Of a stretch of 10,663 nt of DNA, positions 1 to 5,781 are shown in pieces (the first letter of the stretch is position 1; every line of letters begins with the position of its first letter). The notes under the pieces are model-generated. The model had not been told where the DNA came from. It saw only the letters and a program-made list of their open reading frames with translations, and made no database searches. Origin of the DNA: JAWXTP01 sp044433415 (GTDB lineage: Bacteria; Bacteroidota; Bacteroidia; Bacteroidales; Rikenellaceae); contig JAWXTP010000104.1 of the NCBI GenBank assembly GCA_044433415.1, positions 1 through 10,663 on the forward strand, in the 5' to 3' direction. The translations under genes were made by a program, and so were the position numbers.

Positions 1-49
1 TCATAGTAAAACAAAGCAGTCGAGTAGTTTCTAAATCATTACCTATTCA

Positions 50-889
50 CTAATTCGCTATTTGCAAGTTGTTTGTTTTCAGGAAGTTATTCATAAGGGA
101 TAGATCTGTGAAACAGGCAAAGAGAAAAATATCTCGTATCTGAGCCAAACGTTCAATAGGTAAGTGCTTTTCGCTTAAAACCTTCAACTCCGCCTCACTT
201 AGGAAATCTCGTTCAACCTTATCGAGTGAGAATTTGATATTGGCAAATGGGTCTTTCTGGATATAATCGTTCGCCAGCGCAATGCGGATAATCTTCTTGA
301 AATTTTTGAGATACTTTGTTGTGGTGTTGTGCGAGCATTGTCGTTCGCTCTTTAGATAAAATTCATAATCCTTGATGAACTTGTGCGTGACCTCCTCAAT
401 TGGAATATCCGAGACATTCATCGTATTCTCCATAAACTCCACCGTGTGCTTTAGCGACGTTTCGTAACGCTCCACAGTGCCAGCTGCCATATCTCGCCCC
501 ATCAACTTGTGGCATCTATCATTATGCACCTTGAACACATCTTTAATCAGATATATCGTCGGTGGCTTATCTCGTCCGAGGTATCTATCGAGAACCGACT
601 TTGCAGTGCAGCAACCACTATTTTTGCCCTCCAACTCCATCTCTCGGTGAATCTGCATCAGGCGCACCTTGATAACATTTAGGTGTTGGTTAAGCTCGAA
701 ATCTGCCATCTCCGACCCCATTGAGATTGCTTGGGTGGGATTCCATACCTGTGGTGCAACCTTCAGCGGAATGGGGCAAGCCGATGTTTCGTTATCGACT
801 GTTACTTTAAGGTAAATTGGCGCAAGACCCTGTTTATTTAGGCGTGTCTTACGGATATAGAAAGTCACGCAGAATGTTGTTCTACTCAT
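50..889 (-). pseudogene. Truncated tyrosine recombinase (Bacteroidota mobile-element integrase), catalytic domain missing
   Basis: The 279-residue product starts with an arm-type DNA-binding domain (about residues 1-90, opening MSRTTFCVTFYIRK). A SAM-like core-binding domain follows at about 110-220. The catalytic domain begins at about 228 (DFLSEAELKVLSE, then IRDIFLFACFTDLS at 251-264). At that point, box I, where relatives continue with TGLxYxD and about 130-140 more residues carrying the H-R-Y catalytic residues, the reading frame passes into an unrelated tail of about 15 residues and stops. Without the C-terminal domain the protein cannot cleave or rejoin DNA. It could still bind arm and core sites, but decay is the simpler reading. 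Family members integrate Bacteroides conjugative and mobilizable elements, often at tRNA genes, and a tRNA-Ser gene lies about 430 bp upstream on the same strand. By eye the gene is richer in G+C than the plus-strand genes, consistent with transfer. The ATG at 889 gives the expected domain start. No clear -33/-7 promoter was seen upstream. Confidence 0.85.
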
Positions 890-974
890 TGTTTTTTGTT
901 GTTTTGAATGTTGTTAAAAATGAAAAACGACCAATTTATGGTAATAACCAGCAAATCAATCGTTTACAAAATTA

Positions 975-992
975 CGCTACCGATGGGTAGCG
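975..992. repeat. Short perfect hairpin
   Basis: CGCTACC (975-981) and GGTAGCG (986-992) are perfect 7-bp inverted arms around a 4-nt loop. No T-run follows on either strand, so it is not an obvious terminator. It lies about 85 bp upstream of the integrase start and could be a protein-binding site of the element. Confidence 0.6.
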
Positions 993-996
993 ATTT

Positions 997-1111
997 GGTA
1001 ATGAAAATGGATAGTTTTTGGGTGTATTTTTGGGTGTAGAATCGTGGGTAGAGAGGCATAGAAAGAGGGTGGAAAAAATATTTTTGAGACTCTATTACCA
1101 TTTCCATTACC
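997..1111. repeat. Inverted repeat pair of 14 bp (997-1010 and 1098-1111)
   Basis: GGTAATGAAAATGG at 997-1010 is repeated in inverted orientation as CCATTTCCATTACC at 1098-1111, with one mismatch over 14 bp. A related form, GGTAATGAATTTG, lies at 1188-1200. A further inverted form (CTAAATCATTACC, 31-43) lies beyond the truncated end of the integrase. The longer shared form suggests a real binding site of roughly GGTAATGRWWWTG, plausibly an integrase arm site. Confidence 0.6.
1015..1038. repeat. Tandem 12-bp direct repeat
   Basis: TTTTTGGGTGTA occurs twice in immediate tandem (1015-1026 and 1027-1038) with no mismatch. It lies upstream of the integrase gene, within the repeat-rich region. Tandem direct repeats of this size in that position fit arm-type recombinase sites. 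Function is inferred. Confidence 0.75.
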
Positions 1112-1115
1112 ACCC

Positions 1116-1130
1116 ATTACCCGTGGTAAT
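1116..1130. repeat. Palindrome ATTACC-CGT-GGTAAT
   Basis: A perfect 6-bp inverted repeat with a 3-nt centre. It joins two of the ATTACC/GGTAAT motifs head to head, the arrangement expected where a dimer or two monomers bind. Confidence 0.65.
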
Positions 1131-1255
1131 AGCTATTTTGTAACTCATTGATATATCGTTCGTTACCCAAAATTGACCAGAAAAAATGGTAATGAATTTG
1201 TCACAAATCTCCCGAAAAATAGCCCGAAAATCGCCGAAAAACCCAGAAATAAGGA

Positions 1256-1294
1256 CACAAAAAAAGGGTCGAAACATCTCTGTTTCAACCCTTT
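1256..1294 (-). terminator. Rho-independent terminator of tRNA-Ser
   Basis: Read on the minus strand, AAAGGGT plus TGTTTC pairs with GAAACA plus ACCCTTT. This gives a 14-position stem with a single mismatch (1263-1276 against 1281-1294) and a 4-nt loop at 1277-1280, followed directly by a run of T. It starts 25 bp past the tRNA 3' end, the usual place for a tRNA terminator. It also separates the tRNA from the integrase remnant, so the integrase is not read through from the tRNA promoter. Confidence 0.85.
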
Positions 1295-1295
1295 A

Positions 1296-1321
1296 CCGCA
1301 GATTGCTGCATTTTTCTGCGG
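1296..1321. repeat. Inverted repeat overlapping the tRNA 3' end
   Basis: CCGCAGA (1296-1302) and TCTGCGG (1315-1321) are perfect 7-bp inverted arms separated by 12 nt. The right arm covers the last three nucleotides of the tRNA (1319-1321). It could be part of a recombinase core site, or let the precursor's 3' trailer pair with the tRNA 3' end. Confidence 0.5.
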
Positions 1322-1403
1322 AGAGAGAGGGATTCGAACCCCCGGTGCCTTGCAGCACAACGGTTTTCAAGACCGCCGCATTCGACCACTCTGCCATCTC
1401 TCC
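1319..1403 (-). tRNA. tRNA-Ser (anticodon UGA)
   Basis: The 85-nt minus-strand sequence folds as a class II tRNA. The acceptor stem GGAGAGA/TCTCTCC is a perfect 7 bp with discriminator G. The D-stem is GCA/TGC. The anticodon stem GCGGT/ACCGT encloses loop CTTGAAA with anticodon UGA, reading UCA. The long variable arm has a GTGC/GCAC stem, characteristic of serine. The T-arm has stem GGGGG/CCCTC and loop TTCGAAT. CCA is not encoded (the next bases are CAG), so it must be added enzymatically. The gene has its own promoter at 1409-1439 and terminator at 1256-1294. Its 3' end faces the integrase remnant. tRNA-Ser 3' ends are known integration sites for Bacteroides elements such as NBU2. Confidence 0.97.
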
Positions 1404-1408
1404 GGGCA

Positions 1409-1439
1409 CAAAGATAGATAAAAAATATTTAACACCAAA
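1409..1439 (-). promoter_or_regulatory. -33/-7 promoter of tRNA-Ser
   Basis: On the minus strand, TTTG (1439-1436) is followed after 19 nt by TATCTTTG (1416-1409), a full match to the Bacteroidota TAnnTTTG -7 consensus. Transcription would start about 5 nt later, essentially at the tRNA 5' end. Confidence 0.85.
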
Positions 1440-1525
1440 TATTTTTTGATATTTTATTAAAAAAAATATTTCACCCAAATATAACACACATGTGTACAAC
1501 ACATTACATCTATTTTTTTATTTCA

Positions 1526-1556
1526 TTGAAAATTATCTATTTTTTTGCTACTTTTG
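1526..1556 (+). promoter_or_regulatory. -33/-7 promoter of the lspA operon
   Basis: TTG (1526-1528) is followed by 20 nt and then TACTTTTG (1549-1556), matching the Bacteroidota -33/-7 pattern. The predicted start near 1562 leaves an untranslated leader of about 95 nt before lspA. Together with the tRNA promoter it divides the 1404-1656 spacer into divergent halves. Confidence 0.8.
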
Positions 1557-1597
1557 TAACGGAAATAAAACTCTAAAACAAAAGGTGTAAAACATTA

Positions 1598-1641
1598 GGG
1601 AACTTCTAAAAATTGAATTTTAACGATTATTAGAACTCCCC
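1598..1641 (+). promoter_or_regulatory. Structured leader upstream of lspA
   Basis: An imperfect inverted repeat encloses a roughly 20-nt centre. TTCTAA (1604-1609) pairs with TTAGAA (1630-1635), and outer GGG (1598-1600) pairs with CCC (1638-1640). Inside, AAAATT-G-AATTTT is itself palindromic. It sits in the predicted 5' untranslated region and ends about 16 nt before the lspA start, so it could influence translation. No T-run follows, so it is not a terminator. I do not recognise it as a known RNA family. Confidence 0.35.
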
Positions 1642-1656
1642 ATTAAAAATATAAAT

Positions 1657-2274
1657 ATGATAAAAGATATTTTCAAGAAAAATTGGGGCATAGCTAGCTT
1701 TATTCTATTATTACTTATTATTGATCAAGTAGTTAAGATATATATCAAAACTCACATGACCATAAATGAAGCTATTCCCGTTTTTGGAGAATGGTTCTAT
1801 ATACGCTTTATAGAAAATGAAGGTGCCGCTTATGGAATGAAACTAGGAGGCGACTATGGTAAACTTATACTTAGCGTTTTTAGAGTTATAATGATTGTCG
1901 TTCTATCAATTTATGTCAATAAACTTAGAAAAAAAGAAACCCCTATAGGTATAATAATAGGCTTCCTACTTATCATTGCAGGAGCTCTGGGAAATATCAT
2001 AGATAGCGCTTTCTATGGACTTATCTTCTCTCAGTCTACATATAGCGAAATCGCTCACTTCGTTCCGTGGGGGCAAGGCTACGAAACTTTCCTTCATGGC
2101 TGGGTTGTAGATATGCTTTACTTCCCTATCATTAACACTACCCTACCTGAGTGGGTTCCAGTCTACGGAGGTCAACCATATATCTTTTTTAGCCCTATCT
2201 TTAATATAGCTGATAGCTACATATCTATAGGCTTTATATATATGTTACTTTTCCAACGTAAACATTTCAAATAG
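1657..2274 (+). CDS. lspA: Lipoprotein signal peptidase (signal peptidase II)
   Basis: An inner-membrane aspartyl protease that cleaves the signal peptide of diacylglyceryl-modified prolipoproteins just before the lipidated cysteine. The 205 residues show the family blocks in order: DQVVKIYI (23-30) at the end of the first membrane helix, ENEGAAYG (53-60), GNIID (112-116), VVDM (150-153 area) and FNIADSYISIG (182-192). The two catalytic aspartates are D116 and D186. Four hydrophobic segments lie at about 11-30, 69-87, 97-116 and 178-199. The protein is longer than the approximately 165-residue enzyme of E. coli because of an insertion at about 120-148, a form seen in Bacteroidota. It is the first gene of the operon, 11 bp before mqnE. 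It would also process the lipoprotein adaptor encoded at 7844-8716. Confidence 0.97.
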   Translation: MIKDIFKKNWGIASFILLLLIIDQVVKIYIKTHMTINEAIPVFGEWFYIRFIENEGAAYGMKLGGDYGKLILSVFRVIMIVVLSIYVNKLRKKETPIGIIIGFLLIIAGALGNIIDSAFYGLIFSQSTYSEIAHFVPWGQGYETFLHGWVVDMLYFPIINTTLPEWVPVYGGQPYIFFSPIFNIADSYISIGFIYMLLFQRKHFK

Positions 2275-2285
2275 ACAAGCCTCTT

Positions 2286-3359
2286 ATGACAAAGTTAACT
2301 GAAATCAGCCAAAAGATAAAAGCCCATGTAAGGCTATCTTTCGAAGAGCTGCTTTACTTAAGCAAAGATGTAGAACTCTTAGAACTAGCAAAACTAAGCT
2401 CTATTATACGTGAACGCTTCAATGGGAAAGATGTGTACTATAACCACAACTTCCATATAGAACCCACTAATATATGCACCTTTAACTGTAGATTCTGCTC
2501 TTTTAAGAAAATCGAAACATCCCCTGATGCATGGTGTATGAGTGAGGACGAATTATTGAAATATGCAGAGGAAAGATACAAAAAAGAAACTACAGAAATA
2601 CATCTAGTAGGAGGTGTAAACCCTCGTCAGACTCTTAATGACTACATATCTGTGATACAAAAACTAAGAGCCAAGCTCCCTAACGTGGGAATAAAAGCCT
2701 TTTCTGCTATAGAACATATCTACATGATAGAGAAAGCAGGACTTAGCTATGACGAAGGTATAAAACTACTTGTAGAGGCAGGTATGAACTCCATAACAGG
2801 TGGTGGAGCAGAGATTTTTGCTGAACGTGTGAGAAAAAAAATCTGTAGTGATAAGCCAGATGCAAAAAAATGGTTATCTTTGCACGAAGCAGCTCATAAA
2901 CAAGGAGTAAAAACAAACGCAACTATGTTGTATGGACATATAGAAACCTTAGAGGAGCGTATAGACCATATACTGCAAATCAGAGACTTACAAGACAGGC
3001 ATAACGGATTTAATTCGTTTATCCCTCTTAAGTATCGTAGTTTTGGAAACTCTCTAGGCTCTATAGGTGAATGTTCTCTTGTTGAAGACCTTAAAACTGT
3101 TGCTATCAGCCGTATAGCTTTAGACAATGTACCTCATATAAAGGCCTACTATCCTATGTATGGAAAACAGCGTACTGAGATGGCATTAAATTTTGGTGCT
3201 GACGACCTCGATGGTACGCCTATCGAAAGTACAAAAATTTATTCTATGGCAGGAGTAAATGACAACTCTATCACGGTTGAAGAAATAGAAGATATAATTA
3301 AAAAATCAGGTTACATACCTGTCGAAAGAGATACTTTTTATAATAAAATTGAAAAATGA
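2286..3359 (+). CDS. mqnE: Aminofutalosine synthase (radical SAM), menaquinone biosynthesis
   Basis: MqnE joins 3-[(1-carboxyvinyl)oxy]benzoate to a SAM-derived adenosyl radical, giving aminofutalosine in the futalosine route to menaquinone. The 357 residues carry the radical SAM cluster motif CxxxCxxC at C64, C68 and C71, in the setting IEPTNIC...NCRFCSF. HLVGGVNP lies at 106-113, KAFSAIE at 137-143 and TGGGAEIF at 171-178, all blocks of the MqnE/MqnC/CofH group. Length and motifs favour MqnE. The sister enzyme MqnC is the main alternative, since both share GGGAEI. The gene begins 11 bp after lspA. Its stop overlaps the next start (ATGA, 3356-3359), which implies translational coupling. No other mqn gene is visible in the window. 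Confidence 0.82.
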   Translation: MTKLTEISQKIKAHVRLSFEELLYLSKDVELLELAKLSSIIRERFNGKDVYYNHNFHIEPTNICTFNCRFCSFKKIETSPDAWCMSEDELLKYAEERYKKETTEIHLVGGVNPRQTLNDYISVIQKLRAKLPNVGIKAFSAIEHIYMIEKAGLSYDEGIKLLVEAGMNSITGGGAEIFAERVRKKICSDKPDAKKWLSLHEAAHKQGVKTNATMLYGHIETLEERIDHILQIRDLQDRHNGFNSFIPLKYRSFGNSLGSIGECSLVEDLKTVAISRIALDNVPHIKAYYPMYGKQRTEMALNFGADDLDGTPIESTKIYSMAGVNDNSITVEEIEDIIKKSGYIPVERDTFYNKIEK

Positions 3360-4267
3360 TGTTTGGTAAAATTAAAAATAGACTAGAAAAAGACTTTGTA
3401 TTACAAAATGTAATTTTAGCTTTGTCAATATTAGTAATCTTAACATGCGTAACAACTTTTTCGCTAGCTAAATTTACGCGCCACGGTGAGAAATACGAAG
3501 TACCTAACTTTAGCGGTATGACTATAGAACAAGCTCATAAAGCTGCTCAAGAATTACAGCTAGACCTTGAAATTATAGACTCAGTATACCTTTCTACAGC
3601 AGCAAAAGGTATAATCCTAGAGCAATATCCTAAACCAGGCAACCTAGTAAAATCTAAAAGACGTATCTTTCTTACTATAAACACTTTTACACCTAAGAAA
3701 GTCCCTATGCCTTATGTTGCAGGATTTTCGTTAAGACAGGCTAAAAACAAACTTGTAGGAGCAGGGTTTACAATAGAAAAGTTACAATATGTTGACGATA
3801 TAGCCACAAACAACATCATAAAACAAATATATAACAACAAAACTGTTACATCATCTTCAAATATTACAGGAGAGGTAGCAACAGGAGTAACTTTGGTTGT
3901 AGGACTTAACCCTGTAGATAAAGACCCTATAATCCCAGGAATTGTGGGACTAACTATAGAACAAGCTAAAAACAGATTGTGGGAGTATGGATTCAATGTT
4001 GGCTCGGTAGACCTTGACCAAGATATAACTTACGAAAATATAAATGATGCCAAAGTTTATATGCAATCACTTCCTCAATCGTCACGTGCTATGTATGGAC
4101 GTACTGTAAGCATGTCTGCCACTTTAGACAAAGACAAAATTGACAAAGGCTTAAAAGACAGCGAAGCGGCTTCTCGTAGAGCTATTGCTGAACAAGCTAA
4201 ACAAGATTCATTAGAAGAAGCTATGGCCACAGACTCTATGCTTACTACAATACCTGAGGAAATTTAA
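3356..4267 (+). CDS. Membrane-anchored protein with three PASTA domains
   Basis: The 303-residue protein has a short cytoplasmic start, one hydrophobic segment at about 17-37 (NVILALSILVILTCVTTFSL), and then extracytoplasmic PASTA repeats. PASTA 1 is at about 46-115 (starting YEVPNFSGMTIEQA), PASTA 2 at about 118-193 (VPMPYVAGFSLRQA) and PASTA 3 at about 197-263 (IPGIVGLTIEQA). A charged tail rich in A, E and K follows from about 264. PASTA domains bind peptidoglycan or muropeptides in Ser/Thr kinases and penicillin-binding proteins, but no kinase or transpeptidase domain is present here. The function of such stand-alone PASTA proteins in Bacteroidota is not established, and a cell-wall-related role is inferred. 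The start overlaps the mqnE stop by 4 bp. A second in-frame ATG follows at once (3359), so the start could be one codon later. Confidence 0.85.
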   Translation: MMFGKIKNRLEKDFVLQNVILALSILVILTCVTTFSLAKFTRHGEKYEVPNFSGMTIEQAHKAAQELQLDLEIIDSVYLSTAAKGIILEQYPKPGNLVKSKRRIFLTINTFTPKKVPMPYVAGFSLRQAKNKLVGAGFTIEKLQYVDDIATNNIIKQIYNNKTVTSSSNITGEVATGVTLVVGLNPVDKDPIIPGIVGLTIEQAKNRLWEYGFNVGSVDLDQDITYENINDAKVYMQSLPQSSRAMYGRTVSMSATLDKDKIDKGLKDSEAASRRAIAEQAKQDSLEEAMATDSMLTTIPEEI

Positions 4268-4288
4268 CTAGATTTCCTTACATTAAAA

Positions 4289-4318
4289 TTTTAAAATCGA
4301 ATAAAACTCGTTTTAAAA
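4289..4318. repeat. AT-rich hairpin in the 82-bp spacer before rluD
   Basis: TTTTAAAA plus CGA (4289-4300, one bulged T) pairs with TCG plus TTTTAAAA (4308-4318) around a 7-nt loop. It is too AT-rich to be a confident terminator. I saw no good -33/-7 promoter in this spacer, so rluD is probably co-transcribed with the genes before it. Confidence 0.35.
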
Positions 4319-4349
4319 GCCACCTTAAATACAATTTAAAAAATATAGA

Positions 4350-5459
4350 ATGACAAAAATAGAGTCAGAAGAGTACAAAACAGAAGATTTAGACAATTTA
4401 GATTTAATAGACAACGAAGAAGGTGATGCATCGGATGAGATGTATGAACATTTCTCCGTAACTGTCGACAAGGGACAGTCTATGGTAAGAATAGACAAAT
4501 TCCTAGCAGGTCGCATGGAAAGCGCTTCACGCAGCAGAATACAAAATGCCGCAGATGCTGGAAATATCCTTGTTAATGGTGTTGCTGTTAAACCTAGCTA
4601 CAAAGTAAAACCTTTAGATAATGTTTCTATAGTTATGCCTTACCCTGTAAGGAACCTAGAAATTATACCTGAGGATTTACCTTTAGAGATTGTTTATGAA
4701 GATGATGATATTTTAATTATTAATAAGCAGCCTGGCATGGTTGTACACCCTGGTCACGGCAACTACAGAGGAACATTAGTAAATGCTGTCACTTGGCACT
4801 TAAAAGACCTTCCTTTATTTCAAAGTGGCGACATGAGAGCAGGTCTTGTACATAGAATTGATAAGAACACTTCAGGAATTATAGTAATGGCTAAAAACGA
4901 ACGTTCTCACGCATTCTTAGCTAAACAATTCTTTGATCACTCTATAGACAGAACTTACAACGCTTTAGTGTGGGGTAACTTTGACGAAGGCAGCGGCACT
5001 ATTGAAGGAAACATAGCTCGTAGTGCTAAGGAAAGACTTAAAATGGCTGTATATGATGTTGACTCAGAAATTGGCAAGTCAGCTGTAACGCACTATAAGG
5101 TCTTACAACGTTTCGGTTATGTTAACCTTATAGAGTGCAAGTTAGAAACAGGACGTACTCACCAAATACGTGTACACATGGAACATGTTGGCCACCCTCT
5201 ATTCAATGATGAGCGTTACGGTGGTAACAAAATCCTAAAAGGTACCACTTTTACGAAGTACAAACAATTTGTAGAAAACTGTTTCGCTACTATGCCTCGT
5301 CACGCGCTACATGCTAAGAGTCTAGGTCTTATACACCCTACAACAAAAGAATATATGTTCTTTGACTCTAAACTTCCAGAAGATATGACACAAGTTCTAG
5401 AGAAATGGACTACTTATAGTACTCACGTTCAAATGAAATTTGAAGAAGAGGAAAACTAG
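4350..5459 (+). CDS. rluD: 23S rRNA pseudouridine synthase, RluD-type (RluA family)
   Basis: It converts specific uridines of large-subunit rRNA to pseudouridine. In E. coli, RluD modifies U1911, U1915 and U1917 of helix 69. The 369 residues comprise an acidic N-terminal extension of about 40 residues, an S4 RNA-binding domain at about 45-95 (RIDKFLAGRM, SRSRIQNAADAGNILVNG) and the catalytic domain from about 112. Motifs include IINKQPGMVVHPG (123-135) and HRIDKNTSG (168-176) with catalytic Asp171. GRTHQIRVH (268-276) and GHPLFNDERYG (281-291) follow. Family membership is certain. The choice of RluD over RluC rests on the S4 domain, the VVHPG motif and overall layout, and is less secure. It is the last gene of the operon, before the hairpin at 5473-5519. 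The start at 4350 is the first in-frame ATG, and the low-complexity acidic start leaves later initiation possible. Confidence 0.9.
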   Translation: MTKIESEEYKTEDLDNLDLIDNEEGDASDEMYEHFSVTVDKGQSMVRIDKFLAGRMESASRSRIQNAADAGNILVNGVAVKPSYKVKPLDNVSIVMPYPVRNLEIIPEDLPLEIVYEDDDILIINKQPGMVVHPGHGNYRGTLVNAVTWHLKDLPLFQSGDMRAGLVHRIDKNTSGIIVMAKNERSHAFLAKQFFDHSIDRTYNALVWGNFDEGSGTIEGNIARSAKERLKMAVYDVDSEIGKSAVTHYKVLQRFGYVNLIECKLETGRTHQIRVHMEHVGHPLFNDERYGGNKILKGTTFTKYKQFVENCFATMPRHALHAKSLGLIHPTTKEYMFFDSKLPEDMTQVLEKWTTYSTHVQMKFEEEEN

Positions 5460-5472
5460 AAATTTATACACA

Positions 5473-5519
5473 ATACAAATAATCCACGTTACAGCCATTG
5501 TAACGTGGATTATTTGTAT
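5473..5519 (+). terminator. Terminator hairpin after rluD, 21-bp perfect stem
   Basis: Arms 5473-5493 and 5499-5519 are perfectly complementary over 21 bp around loop GCCAT (5494-5498), 13 bp after the rluD stop. The core CCACGTTACA/TGTAACGTGG is GC-containing and the outer part is A/T-rich, giving a T-rich descending arm (ATTATTTGTAT) instead of a separate T-run. The near-symmetric A/T flanks could allow action on both strands. Confidence 0.8.
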
Positions 5520-5700
5520 ATACTACAACCTGCATAAGACAGGAAGTTTAATTACCAAAAGGTTTTTATAACAAAGTAAAAAAATTACTAGTGTCCGATA
5601 AAAAACATATATTACAAAAAAATACTGATCTTCCGTTAATATATACGACACTCCGTGTCGTTATTAAACAGTAGCTATCATTCCCTTTAAGCACATTTTA
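5520..5700. other. Spacer between the lspA operon and the efflux operon
   Basis: No credible coding sequence lies here. The only structure I see is a small perfect hairpin, ACGACAC-TCC-GTGTCGT (5645-5661), with no T-run after it. The remainder is AT-rich and featureless to me until the tetR promoter begins at 5702. Confidence 0.5.
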
Positions 5701-5701
5701 T

Positions 5702-5732
5702 TTTGATAAATAAAAAAATATTCATACTTTTG
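5702..5732 (+). promoter_or_regulatory. -33/-7 promoter of the efflux operon
   Basis: TTTG (5702-5705) is followed by 19 nt and then TACTTTTG (5725-5732), a full Bacteroidota -33/-7 match. The predicted start is near 5738, about 44 nt before the tetR ATG. No other convincing promoter precedes tetR or tolC. Confidence 0.82.
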
Positions 5733-5759
5733 TCATAGGTGTCAAACATTACTGTCAAA
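5731..5759 (+). promoter_or_regulatory. Possible operator: repeated TGTCA at the transcription start
   Basis: TGTCA occurs three times in direct orientation (5731, 5740, 5753). The last two extend to TGTCAAA and are 13 bp apart, covering the end of the -7 box and the predicted start site. That is where a TetR repressor would block transcription. TetR dimers usually bind inverted repeats, and I find no good palindrome here, so this is a weak assignment. Confidence 0.25.
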
Positions 5760-5781
5760 TATTAAAATAAAATATAAGGTT

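Larger units (their letters stand above)
890..1255. other. Repeat-rich gene-free region between integrase remnant and tRNA-Ser, possible attachment-site arms
   Basis: No credible gene lies here. The stretch is packed with short repeats. The hexamer GGTAAT or its complement ATTACC occurs seven times: plus orientation at 940, 997, 1125 and 1188; minus at 1094, 1106 and 1116. There is a perfect tandem 12-mer at 1015-1038, a 7-bp hairpin at 975-992 and a palindrome at 1196-1208. Three to four imperfect copies of an approximately 11-bp cccgaaaaat-like unit lie at 1210-1250. Clustered short direct and inverted repeats beside an integrase gene and a tRNA gene resemble the arm-type sites of tyrosine recombinase att regions. 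That role is inferred. Iterons of an origin, or an operator array, would look similar. Confidence 0.5.

Noticed and set aside
890..1255. CRISPR array considered for the repeat-rich region
   Set aside because: Repeats are 6-14 bp, irregularly spaced and in both orientations. There are no uniform repeats of about 30 bp with spacers, and no cas genes.
1163..1502. Several overlapping open frames on both strands (65-87 codons) across the tRNA-Ser gene and its terminator
   Set aside because: They run through a fully folded tRNA, its promoter and its terminator, and their translations show no domain-like sequence. They are chance frames.
2894..3127. Minus-strand open frame inside mqnE
   Set aside because: It lies wholly inside a well-conserved radical SAM gene and has no recognisable protein features. 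The same applies to minus-strand frames within the PASTA, rluD, tetR, adaptor and ABC genes.
5588..5605. Sequence ACTAGTGTCCGATAAAA resembling an insertion-sequence end
   Set aside because: I found no matching inverted copy, target duplication or transposase fragment nearby, so there is no support for a mobile element.
5645..5661. Hairpin ACGACAC-TCC-GTGTCGT considered as a terminator or TetR operator
   Set aside because: No T-run follows, and it lies about 40 bp upstream of the -33 box, away from the usual repressor position. It is recorded only as a structure in the spacer.
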